Positions 27,408 to 35,181 of a stretch of 64,000 nt of DNA are shown here, piece by piece. Position numbers and translations under genes: made by a program. The stretch is from Pontimicrobium aquaticum (GTDB lineage: Bacteria; Bacteroidota; Bacteroidia; Flavobacteriales; Flavobacteriaceae). The stretch is from NCBI RefSeq assembly GCF_005047595.1, contig NZ_SUPL01000001.1:1-64000 (forward strand), in the 5' to 3' direction. The notes beneath the pieces were generated by a model. The model ran no database searches and had not been told where the DNA came from. It saw only the letters and a list, made by a program, of their open reading frames with translations. Position 1 is the stretch's first letter, and every line of letters starts with the position of its first letter.

Positions 27408-27446
27408 TAAGGATATTCATTAATATAATTAAGGATATTCATTAAT
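27408..27446. promoter_or_regulatory. Two 17-bp direct repeats, 22-bp period
   Basis: TAAGGATATTCATTAAT occurs at 27408–27424 and again at 27430–27446. A 22-bp period places both on the same DNA face. LytTR regulators bind pairs of direct repeats with about this period. The site lies in the 348-bp gap between the two paralogous regulators, about 200 bp before the second. The rest of the gap (27299–27646) holds a short GGGAC..TCCC dyad and no convincing gene. Confidence 0.55.
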
Positions 27447-27646
27447 TGGAACGCAATAAAAAATGACTTAAAATTTATTTTTTTAGAATCATTCATGTGG
27501 CATATGAAATATATTATAAAGTATGCTAATACATACAATTAATTATAAAACAACCTTTTTCCATAAAAAAGGAATTGATTAATTTAGTCATCACCTAAAA
27601 ATGAAACTAAAGTTCACATTTTGGTTGTTTTATAATTTCCCATATC

Positions 27647-28321
27647 ATGATATCAATAAACACATTAATAATTGATGACCATCCACTAATTGTAGAAGCT
27701 ACCAAAATTGCATTAAACCAATCAGAATCTTCTTCAAAAGATTTGAGTTTTAAAATTGAGGTAGCAACTACTTGTGACGGAGCTATTAATATCTTGGATA
27801 GGTATCCAAAAAATGAGACTTTAGATTTAGTTTTTTTAGACATAAGATTAAAACCATCAAAAGATGGTAATATATTATCTGGCGAAGATTTAGGTATTAG
27901 GATTAGAAATCAATTTGAAGATGTAAAAATAATTGTAATCACCTCTTTTAATGATAACTTAAGATTGAACTCCATCCTTAAAAATGTGGATCCTGATGCT
28001 TTAATGGTAAAAAATGACCTTACTCCAAAAAAATTTTTAAAAGCTATTGAATCTGTTTTGAATGATGAAACTTACTATTGTAAAACTTCGTCAAAGCTTA
28101 TTCGCATACTATTAACTAATGATATCACTTTAGATGCCTATGACCGGAGAATTCTCTATGAATTATCTATAGGAACTAAAATGAACGAATTACCAAACCT
28201 ATTACCCCTTTCTCTTGGTGGTATTGAAAATAGAAAAAGACGCTTGTTAGATATTTTTAATGTCTCATCCAGAGACGACAGACAACTTATACAAGGAGCT
28301 AAAGAAAAAGGGTTTATCTAA
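27647..28321 (+). CDS. Response regulator 2, paralogue of response regulator 1
   Basis: 224 aa with IDDH (9–12), phospho-Asp65 (LVFLDIR) and the same C-terminal helical module ending KEKGFI. Alignable with its neighbour end to end, so it arose by tandem duplication. It has its own 348-bp upstream region with direct repeats, so it is probably regulated separately. The two may allow one kinase to drive two outputs, or one may antagonise the other. Targets are unknown; the peptide genes downstream are plausible. Confidence 0.86.
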   Translation: MISINTLIIDDHPLIVEATKIALNQSESSSKDLSFKIEVATTCDGAINILDRYPKNETLDLVFLDIRLKPSKDGNILSGEDLGIRIRNQFEDVKIIVITSFNDNLRLNSILKNVDPDALMVKNDLTPKKFLKAIESVLNDETYYCKTSSKLIRILLTNDITLDAYDRRILYELSIGTKMNELPNLLPLSLGGIENRKRRLLDIFNVSSRDDRQLIQGAKEKGFI

Positions 28322-28467
28322 AAACAGATAAGTTTTTACCTTAATTTATTTAAGCCCTAACCTTACTTCTCTAATAAATATTACCATTAATTTAATTCCT
28401 CTTATTTAAGTAATCAGTTTTCAACTGTTCATTTTAAACAAATTAGAGTAATTAAATTATATTCATT

Positions 28468-30087
28468 TTGAAAGATTCATTATCCTATCTCGTAAATCAA
28501 TTATTAATTAACAACAATATTAGTTTAGACAAAAAGGAGTTGGCATTTCAAATACAAAGCCATCCTTCGTATCCTAGCTTACATGCCGTAACTGGTGTGT
28601 TAGATCATTTTAATGTAGATAATTTAGCCTTAGATGTTCCTGATACTGAGGATACTTTAAAGCAGCTCCCAAAAGTGTTTTTAGCGCAAATACTACATAA
28701 AAATCAAAGTAAAGAGTTTGCCATAGTTAATAACAAAGGCCCTTATTATCAAATCACCACCTCTAAAAGTAAAAAGCAAAAACTTTCTGCTTCTGAGTTT
28801 TTAGACATGTTTACTGGTGTCATGGTCGCAGTAGAAAAAACTGATTTAGTTGAAGAGAAAAATAACTCAGCTAAAGTCATTAAAAACAGCTTAATAATAG
28901 TATCTTCATTAATAGTTTTAAGTTTGTTCTTTAGTGCCAAACCTAGTTTAATCTATATACTAATTTTTATATCTAGCATTTTAGGGCTATTTATTAGTGT
29001 TGCATTAAAAAAACAAGAACAAGGCATACAAAACATAATAGGAAATGCTTTCTGTTCGGGCGAATCAGAAAAAAAAGATTGCAATGCCGTTTTAACATCT
29101 AAGGGAGCTAACATATTCAATCTCTATAAACTAAGTGACCTATGTTTAATATTTTTCTCTGGACTATCCTTAAGTATGTTATTCACCTCAACGCTTAACA
29201 TAAGTGCGTCGTTTACGTTTGCATTAATATTACTTTCTGTACCTATAACACTTTACTCTATTTACTATCAAGCTGTAATACTAAAAAAATGGTGTTTGCT
29301 TTGTATGAGTGTTGTGGCTATATTATGGATACAATCTGCGTTAATCGTTTTTAATGTGGATACAATTACGAGTGCCTCATGGTCTATTAGTGTTGTGCTT
29401 GTAAATAGCTTAGGTTTTTTATTGGCGTTAACCCTTTGGCATTTGTTAGCAAATAATTTAGACGAGTTTCAAGGGCTTAAAAAAGTAAAAATAGACCTCT
29501 TTAAATTTAAAAGAAACTTCAATATTTTTAACTCACTATTGCAGTCTTCCAAAACTATTGACACGACTATATATAATGCTTCTGAAATTGTTTTTGGAAA
29601 TGCTGATTCATCATTAAACATAGTAATTGTTACAAGTCCTTTTTGTGGACATTGTAAACCTGTACATAGTGTAATAGAAGACATCCTTAAAAAACATTCA
29701 GATAGAGTAGCCATAAGCATTCGTTTTAACGCCAACACTGATTATCCTGAAAATAATCTTGTAAAAATAGCCAGCAGACTCATTGAAATTTATAACACCA
29801 ACGGTGAAGCAGTTTGCTTAAGGGCGATGCACAGCATATACCAAGGGCAACAAACAGATGCATGGCTAGACGAGTTTGGAAATTGCAATAATATAGCATT
29901 GTTTTTCGAAGAACTTAAAAAGGAACAAGAATGGTGTACTAACAACAATTTAAACTTTACACCAGTAATTTTAATAAATGGCAAAACATATCCTAAGGAA
30001 TATGACAGAGCTGATTTAATTTATTTTATAGAAGCACTTTATGAAGAAAATACCATTAGTACAGAAGAGCTAAAACTAACAACATAA
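28468..30087 (+). CDS. C39-like / vitamin K epoxide reductase / thioredoxin fusion protein
   Basis: Residues 1–125 resemble a C39 peptidase domain (HPSYPSLHAVTGVLDHF, LSASEFLDMFTGV) but lack the catalytic Cys and His, suggesting leader binding without cleavage. Membrane segments follow (about 140–330), forming a VKOR domain with loop cysteines 196 and 205 and the active-site WCLLC (276, 279). A DsbA/thioredoxin domain with FCGHC (393, 396) ends the protein. VKOR–Trx fusions make disulfides in exported proteins. The start is TTG at 28468; no ATG is near. It directly precedes Cys-rich double-glycine peptides, which are its likely substrates (inference). Confidence 0.88.
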   Translation: MKDSLSYLVNQLLINNNISLDKKELAFQIQSHPSYPSLHAVTGVLDHFNVDNLALDVPDTEDTLKQLPKVFLAQILHKNQSKEFAIVNNKGPYYQITTSKSKKQKLSASEFLDMFTGVMVAVEKTDLVEEKNNSAKVIKNSLIIVSSLIVLSLFFSAKPSLIYILIFISSILGLFISVALKKQEQGIQNIIGNAFCSGESEKKDCNAVLTSKGANIFNLYKLSDLCLIFFSGLSLSMLFTSTLNISASFTFALILLSVPITLYSIYYQAVILKKWCLLCMSVVAILWIQSALIVFNVDTITSASWSISVVLVNSLGFLLALTLWHLLANNLDEFQGLKKVKIDLFKFKRNFNIFNSLLQSSKTIDTTIYNASEIVFGNADSSLNIVIVTSPFCGHCKPVHSVIEDILKKHSDRVAISIRFNANTDYPENNLVKIASRLIEIYNTNGEAVCLRAMHSIYQGQQTDAWLDEFGNCNNIALFFEELKKEQEWCTNNNLNFTPVILINGKTYPKEYDRADLIYFIEALYEENTISTEELKLTT

Positions 30088-30090
30088 AAA

Positions 30091-30165
30091 GAGCCTAGAA
30101 TTAACTAGGCTCCAGAACATATCCTTTCGCGAAGGGCAGACACAAACTGTGAGTGTCTCTAAATG
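30091..30165 (+). repeat. 75-bp repeat, copy 1, before the decayed peptide gene
   Basis: By eye 74 of 75 bases match 32069–32143. It contains three dyads: GAGCCTAG/CTAGGCTC, a CCTTTCGCGAAGG hairpin, and AGACAC/GTGTCT. The first dyad looks like a terminator stem without its T tail. It begins 4 bp after the VKOR fusion gene and ends 34 bp before the peptide gene, so it may be a terminator-plus-leader or a structured RNA shared by the peptide genes. Confidence 0.8.
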
Positions 30166-30199
30166 TTCACAGCAAATATATTATTTAAAAATTTTAATT

Positions 30200-30419
30200 A
30201 TAAAACATTTGCAAAAATTAAAAGGTACTAAAACACTAAACAAAAAAGAACAACAAAGTATTAATGGTGGTTATGAGTCTGAAGGAAATTGGGCAACATT
30301 GTAACGAAGGAGAACCTGTTATAAATGCTCCTAATTGTGAGTCTGGGACTACTACTTGGGCTTGTACAAATTTAGGAGGATTCTCTGGCACCTGTGTTTG
30401 TGCTGGAGACGGATGTTAA
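30200..30419 (+). pseudogene. Double-glycine-leader Cys-rich peptide gene, start lost and frameshifted
   Basis: Aligned with the intact peptide gene at 32179, the start codon position reads ATA (30200). The leader then reads HLQKLKGTKTLNKKEQQSINGG and the frame stops at 30302–30304. Removing one G from GGG at 30291–30293 keeps the frame open to 30419 and gives a core with six cysteines (HC, NC, AC, TC, VC, GC). Two independent lesions argue for a decaying gene. The alternatives are a sequencing indel plus use of the TTG at 30209. Same layout as the intact copy: 75-bp repeat, leader with NGG, then six Cys. Confidence 0.75.
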
Positions 30420-30428
30420 TTAATCATC

Positions 30429-30466
30429 AAATACTTAGTTGTTAAAAACAACTAAGTATTTTTATT
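30429..30466 (+). terminator. Terminator after the decayed peptide gene
   Basis: A 15-bp stem (AAATACTTAGTTGTT and its complement) with a T-rich tail, 9 bp past the expected peptide stop. A retained terminator indicates that the peptide gene was once a separate transcription unit. Confidence 0.85.
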
Positions 30467-30505
30467 TAAATTTAAAAATAAACAGTATTTCTTTTTACTA
30501 AAATA

Positions 30506-32086
30506 ATGAAACATCTAGCTCTAAAAATATTTCTTTTAATATCTTATTTACTATTCACTTCTTGTAATAGCAAAGAATCTAAAAGCATAGAATTAACAGA
30601 AATAGAAAAAATTAATTCATCCAATACCATATACATAATAGGAACAACAGATGATGAGAAAGCATTTAAATATTTAAATGTTTTAGATCGCAAAAATTTT
30701 AATGGTGAAAATCATAAAGGTTTAATAAATAAATCAAATAAGGATTCAATAATCATTACATTAAATGGTATTGAAACACCCCAATTAATGGAAATAATGA
30801 TGTTTGGAAATACACTTTTTAATACTTCAGCATTATTTACACCAGGGGATACTTTAAAAGTCTCTTTTAAAAATGGAAAATTATTTTTTGAGGGAAAAAA
30901 CGCACCTCATTATAATTTTTATTCAGCTCTAGATAGTACACAAACACAATGGTCTAAAATAAAATATACTAATATTGTCGATTATAAAACAAATTGTGAG
31001 AAATTATATAGTAAAAGAACTCTCTTTTTTAAAAATTATATAAATCAATTTCCAAATGTTTCTAAAGAATTTATAAACCAAGTAGAAGCGGAATTAAAGT
31101 TTGAATATTTATATAATTTAATAGCCCCAAGATCCATAAGCAGTGGAATAACTGATAGTTATGTAAATGATATTAATGGTTTGGTTTCCACTATTGAAAA
31201 TAACCCAAGTTCAATTGAAAAAAACATTATTAATCTTGATGATTACTTCGACAATGTCAAAATAAGCGACTTTAATAAACCGGAGTTCTTAAGTAATAAT
31301 TATTTTAAAAGAAGCTTAGTTGCGTATATAAGACATTACTTTGCAAATCACGAATATTTAGATTATACAAAAGAAAATTTTGAAAAAGAGATAACTTATA
31401 TTAAAGAAAATTTGGATCCTGAAATTGCTAAATTTGCTGTCGGCAAATTAATTTCTGATTATTTCAAAAAAGGATTTGGCCAAGACTTGACAAATACTTC
31501 TCACCTCAAAGACTTTATCAAAAATTATAAAAATGACTCTCTTAATCCAACTTATAAGAAAGCTATTACTGATATCGAAAATGATTTAGAATTATTTAAT
31601 GTTGAAATACCAAGGGAATTAAAAACAGATACTTTACAGACCTTACAGAGAAATTCCATTGCAATCGAGAATGCTCTTAAAAAAAATAAAGAAAAAATCA
31701 AGATCATAGATTTTTGGGCTAGCTGGTGCAACCCTTGTATAAAGGACATAATTAATTCAAAGGACATTAAAGAAAATTTAGATAAATCATATGATATTGA
31801 ATGGATTTATATTTCAATTGATTCTGACATAGACAAATGGATTAACAAATCATTTGAACTTAAATCTTATTTAACTAATAAAAAACAATATAGGGTATTT
31901 AACTCAACCAAATCAAAACTCCTTGAATATCTAAAGGTAAATAAAAATGGAATGATTTCAGTTCCTAAATATGTAATCCTAGACAAGGATAACAAAGTAT
32001 TATTAAACAATGCTCCTAGACCATCAGATAGTCTTAATTTTAAAAAAGTAATCGAGAAAATAAAAAAAGAGCCTAGAATTAACTAG
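30506..32086 (+). CDS. TlpA-like thioredoxin lipoprotein
   Basis: Lipobox FTSC (Cys20). A long helical region of unknown family spans about 100–390, and a C-terminal TlpA/redoxin domain carries WASWCNPC (Cys408, Cys411). 526 aa. It probably reduces or isomerises disulfides in the periplasm. Placed between the two Cys-rich peptide genes and after the VKOR–Trx fusion, it could proofread peptide disulfides. Its last codons (EPRIN and the stop) are encoded by the second 75-bp repeat, so the repeat appears to have replaced or trimmed the original 3' end. Confidence 0.87.
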   Translation: MKHLALKIFLLISYLLFTSCNSKESKSIELTEIEKINSSNTIYIIGTTDDEKAFKYLNVLDRKNFNGENHKGLINKSNKDSIIITLNGIETPQLMEIMMFGNTLFNTSALFTPGDTLKVSFKNGKLFFEGKNAPHYNFYSALDSTQTQWSKIKYTNIVDYKTNCEKLYSKRTLFFKNYINQFPNVSKEFINQVEAELKFEYLYNLIAPRSISSGITDSYVNDINGLVSTIENNPSSIEKNIINLDDYFDNVKISDFNKPEFLSNNYFKRSLVAYIRHYFANHEYLDYTKENFEKEITYIKENLDPEIAKFAVGKLISDYFKKGFGQDLTNTSHLKDFIKNYKNDSLNPTYKKAITDIENDLELFNVEIPRELKTDTLQTLQRNSIAIENALKKNKEKIKIIDFWASWCNPCIKDIINSKDIKENLDKSYDIEWIYISIDSDIDKWINKSFELKSYLTNKKQYRVFNSTKSKLLEYLKVNKNGMISVPKYVILDKDNKVLLNNAPRPSDSLNFKKVIEKIKKEPRIN

Positions 32087-32143
32087 GCTCCAGAACATAT
32101 CCTTTCGCGAAGGGCAGACACAAACTGTGAGTATCTCTAAATG
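32069..32143 (+). repeat. 75-bp repeat, copy 2, before the intact peptide gene
   Basis: Near-identical to 30091–30165; the one difference (GTATCT for GTGTCT) weakens the third hairpin. Its first 18 bases are coding sequence and stop codon of the TlpA lipoprotein. The peptide ATG lies 35 bp after it, the same spacing as copy 1. Confidence 0.82.
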
Positions 32144-32178
32144 ATCAAGGCTTTTACAATTATTTAAAATTTTTAATT

Positions 32179-32376
32179 ATGAAAAATTTATTAAACTTAG
32201 GAAAAGCTTTAACCAAAGCTCAACAAAAACAAATTAATGGAGGTTATGAAGCTGAATGTAGTGAAGAAGAACTATGCCCGACAGGGTATCTTTGCTATAT
32301 CCCATCATATATTTGTAAATCTGAAAGCTGGTGTAACCAAAACACACAGCATTCAACAACATGGTCTTGCAATTAG
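32179..32376 (+). CDS. Double-glycine-leader, six-cysteine secreted peptide precursor
   Basis: 65 aa. The leader, residues 1–22 (MKNLLNLGKALTKAQQKQINGG), has the amphipathic pattern and GG end recognised by C39-type peptidases. The 43-residue core has Cys at 27, 33, 39, 46, 52 and 64 and many Ser/Thr/Glu, suggesting a three-disulfide peptide. This looks like a bacteriocin or signalling peptide. No C39 ABC exporter or modification enzyme other than the VKOR/Trx proteins is in the window, so export must rely on a gene elsewhere. Activity is not predictable from sequence. Confidence 0.8.
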   Translation: MKNLLNLGKALTKAQQKQINGGYEAECSEEELCPTGYLCYIPSYICKSESWCNQNTQHSTTWSCN

Positions 32377-32390
32377 ACAAATCTAGTTAA

Positions 32391-32420
32391 AAAAGGAGAG
32401 TTTAGACTCTCCTTTTCTTT
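32391..32420 (+). terminator. Terminator after the peptide gene
   Basis: AAAAGGAGAGT (32391–32401) pairs with ACTCTCCTTTT (32406–32416) around a TTAG loop, followed by a T-rich tail. Confidence 0.85.
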
Positions 32421-32427
32421 CATTTCT

Positions 32428-32492
32428 TACATTCAAGGCATCAAGTAATGTCTTACCTAAAAACATAATGCCATAACCAAACTTATAATGCA
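32428..32492 (-). pseudogene. Remnant of an OppC-type permease C-terminus
   Basis: Read leftward with one added base, this encodes CIISLVMA–FMFLGKTLLDALNV. This closely matches the C-terminal residues of the intact permease at 111–1217 (CIMSLVMAFMLIGNTLRDALDV), 18 of 22 by eye. A one-base deletion (CATAATG for CATAAATG) breaks the frame. Only about 22 codons survive between the peptide gene's terminator and the aminopeptidase gene, so it is a fossil of a second permease copy or of a rearrangement. Confidence 0.75.
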
Positions 32493-32649
32493 CTACCACT
32501 ACCCTAGGATTAAAATAAATAAGGCTTGCAAAGAGCAATATAATGGTTTTAATTGTTCTTTCCCCTTACATATTCAGCTAAATATTCTTAAATTGTCACA
32601 TAGCAAAACCATTAGTTTCGTATTCATTAACCAACCAAACTGCTTTATT

Positions 32650-34110
32650 ATGCAATCCTTAAAAATCCGCTTTCTAGTTTTAGCCTTTTTAGTTTCGTGT
32701 CAATCCTTTTTATTTGCCCAAGAAAAACACTATTACCAAACAGATTTTCTAATAGAAGAATTTCAAGCTAGAAGAACCAAAATATTTAACGAGATAGGAA
32801 ACAATGCCATTGCACTTATACAAAGTGCGCCTAGTGTTGCTGGCTTTAAAGTGTTTAGACAAAGTAACACATTTTACTATTTATGTGGTCTTGAAGAAGG
32901 ACACGCCTACTTATTATTAAATGGAAAAAATAGAAGCACCACACTATATTTACCTCATAGAGAAGAAGGCAGGGAAAAAAGTCAAGGCAAAATCCTATCG
33001 GTCGAAGACGCAGATTTAGTCAAAGAATTAACAGGTGTAGATCATGTTCGCGCAGTAGAGTTTCTTGGAAATGACTTAGTTGGAACAGGACTTATCAAAG
33101 GAAGTACACCAGTTCTATATACACCTTTTAGTCCAGCAGAAACAGGAAATGATAGTAGAGATGAGATATTACATGGTTATGCTCGAGCAGCGGCTGACCC
33201 TTGGGATTCGCAAACCACTCGAGAAGCTCGCTTTATTAAACTAATAAATGAACGGTTTCCTGAATTTAAAATCAAAGACTTATCGCCTCTTTTAGACTCC
33301 ATGCGCTTAATAAAAAGCAAAAAAGAAATTGAGGTTATTAGAAAAGCAACAGAAATTGCTGGACTCGCAATTATAGAGGCTATGAGATCGACCAAACCAG
33401 GAGTTTACGAGTATCAATTAGATGCTGCAGCCAAATATGTGTTTTATCAACATGGTTCGCAAGGCGATGGTTATCCTGCTATTATTGGTGGTGGCACCAA
33501 TGCCTTTATGGGACATTATTTTAGAAAAACCGATGTACTAAACGATGGCGATTTAGTGTTAATGGATTATGCTCCCGATTATCATAATTATACGAGCGAT
33601 GTTACTAGAATTTGGCCTGTTAATGGAAAATTTAATAAAGCTCAAACAGCATTGTATGAATTTATCATAGAATATAGAGATGCCCTATTTAGATATATTA
33701 AACCAGGAACAACAGCTAATGACGTTTTAGATAAAGCTGCGGCAGACATGAAAAAATATTTAGTTGGAAAAACATTTGAAAAACCTGAGCATTTAAAAGC
33801 TGTAGAAAAAGGCATAGAGTTTAGAGGTCATTTTCAACATCCTGTTGGTATGGCAGTTCATGATGTTGGACGAGTTAGAGGCAATGTAGTATTACAACCT
33901 GGAATGGTTTTTACCATTGACCCAATGATATGGATTCCCGAAGAACGCTTATATATTCGCATTGAAGATGTTGCTGTTGTCACCGAAACAGGTGTTGAAA
34001 ATCTAAGTGCATTTGTGCCAACAAAAATAAGTGATGTTGAAAAAACAATCAAAGAAAAAGGTCTAACCGAATTTAGACCTGCTAAATCACTACCACTAAA
34101 AAGAAACTAA
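32650..34110 (+). CDS. Xaa-Pro aminopeptidase (M24B family), exported
   Basis: Metallopeptidase removing N-terminal residues preceding proline. Signal peptide MQSLKIRFLVLAFLVSCQS–FLFAQ, an AMP_N domain at about 30–170, then the pita-bread fold. Metal ligands are visible: DYAPDYHNYTSDVTR (two Asp), HPVGMAVHD (His), TIDPMIW (Glu/Asp region) and RIEDVAVV (Glu). The frame is open 54 codons further upstream over the permease remnant, but the ATG at 32650 begins the signal peptide and gives 486 aa. Its stop overlaps the convergent epimerase stop by 4 bp. Confidence 0.92.
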   Translation: MQSLKIRFLVLAFLVSCQSFLFAQEKHYYQTDFLIEEFQARRTKIFNEIGNNAIALIQSAPSVAGFKVFRQSNTFYYLCGLEEGHAYLLLNGKNRSTTLYLPHREEGREKSQGKILSVEDADLVKELTGVDHVRAVEFLGNDLVGTGLIKGSTPVLYTPFSPAETGNDSRDEILHGYARAAADPWDSQTTREARFIKLINERFPEFKIKDLSPLLDSMRLIKSKKEIEVIRKATEIAGLAIIEAMRSTKPGVYEYQLDAAAKYVFYQHGSQGDGYPAIIGGGTNAFMGHYFRKTDVLNDGDLVLMDYAPDYHNYTSDVTRIWPVNGKFNKAQTALYEFIIEYRDALFRYIKPGTTANDVLDKAAADMKKYLVGKTFEKPEHLKAVEKGIEFRGHFQHPVGMAVHDVGRVRGNVVLQPGMVFTIDPMIWIPEERLYIRIEDVAVVTETGVENLSAFVPTKISDVEKTIKEKGLTEFRPAKSLPLKRN

Positions 34111-35060
34111 GAGACTAGCTTTTTACTCAATTGCTCTATCATTGTTTTTGCTATAGCATCTAAATCAAATTTGTGCTGCCAATTCCAGTCGTTTCTCGCT
34201 TGAGTATCGTCAATAGAATTTGGCCATGAATCTGCTATTTTTTGTCTAAAATCAGGGTTGCTTGACAAGGTAAACTCTGGAATATACTTTTTTATACATT
34301 CGGTTAGTTGCTTTGGCGTAAAACTAATTGCTGCAAGGTTATATGATGATCTAATTTGTACATCTTTGGATTTAGCATTCATTAAACCAATAGTAGCGTT
34401 AATTGCATCGTCCATAAACATCATTGGCAATTCGGTATCTTCTTTTAAAAAACAGTTATAATGTTTTTCCGAAATTGCTTTATGAAAAATGTCTATCGCA
34501 TAATCTGTGGTACCACCTCCAGGAAGCGTTTTCCAACTTATAATTCCAGGATATCTCACGCTACGTACATCTACTCCGTAATTCTTAAAATAGTATTCAC
34601 ACCAACGCTCACCTACCTGTTTAGTAATACCATATACTGTGGTTGGCTCCATTATTGTATATTGAGGCGTGTTTTTTTTAGGTGTGGTAGATCCAAATAC
34701 AGCTATACTTGAAGGCCAAAAAACCTTTTTAATTATTTTTTCTTTCGCAAGATTCAGCACATTAAATAAAGACGTCATATTTAAATCCCAAGCTTTTTCA
34801 GGGTATTTTTCTCCTGTTGCGCTAAGCATTGCTGCCATTAAATATACTGTATCTACATCATGTTTTACAACATTATTTTTAATGGCAGCAAAATCTTTAG
34901 CATCAATAATTTCGAATGGTCCAGAGTTGACAACTTCTAAATTACTTTTAGAAATATCACTTGCAATTACATTGTCGATTCCTACTTCAGATCTTAGCTT
35001 AGCTGTTAGTTCAGAGCCTATTTGTCCGCAAGCGCCAATAATTAAAATTTTTGATGTCAT
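34107..35060 (-). CDS. NAD-dependent epimerase/dehydratase, L-threonine 3-dehydrogenase-like
   Basis: Extended short-chain dehydrogenase with the Rossmann motif GACGQIGSEL (residues 8–17), catalytic YGITK (about 147–151) and SSIAVFG before it. 317 aa. The overall pattern (VIASDISKSN, GTTDYAIDIF) matches the SDR-type L-threonine dehydrogenases common in Bacteroidota, which oxidise threonine to 2-amino-3-ketobutyrate. A UDP-sugar epimerase is the alternative. It overlaps the aminopeptidase gene tail to tail by 4 bp with no room for a terminator. Confidence 0.87.
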   Translation of the reverse strand: MTSKILIIGACGQIGSELTAKLRSEVGIDNVIASDISKSNLEVVNSGPFEIIDAKDFAAIKNNVVKHDVDTVYLMAAMLSATGEKYPEKAWDLNMTSLFNVLNLAKEKIIKKVFWPSSIAVFGSTTPKKNTPQYTIMEPTTVYGITKQVGERWCEYYFKNYGVDVRSVRYPGIISWKTLPGGGTTDYAIDIFHKAISEKHYNCFLKEDTELPMMFMDDAINATIGLMNAKSKDVQIRSSYNLAAISFTPKQLTECIKKYIPEFTLSSNPDFRQKIADSWPNSIDDTQARNDWNWQHKFDLDAIAKTMIEQLSKKLVS

Positions 35061-35151
35061 TATTTAAGTTTAATCAAAATCAAAAATAATAAGTTTTTCA
35101 GCATAGTTTGAAAATAACAAGTAAAACTTTTTTACAATGCTGCTTTAACAA

Positions 35152-35159
35152 TATATTTG
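35152..35159 (+). promoter_or_regulatory. -7 box deciding the start of the next gene
   Basis: TATATTTG (TAnnTTTG consensus). Transcription starting a few bases on would begin downstream of the in-frame GTG at 35161, so translation should start at the ATG at 35182. Confidence 0.6.
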
Positions 35160-35181
35160 TGTGATTATAAGTTTTATATGT

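Noticed and set aside
27299-27646. A 24-codon frame beginning at 27601 ahead of response regulator 2
   Set aside because: It overlaps the regulator start out of frame and has no support beyond its length.
30200-30419. Programmed ribosomal frameshift as the normal way to make the first Cys-rich peptide
   Set aside because: No slippery heptamer or downstream stimulator is evident at the GGG, and the start codon is also lost (ATA). Decay or sequencing error explains both better.
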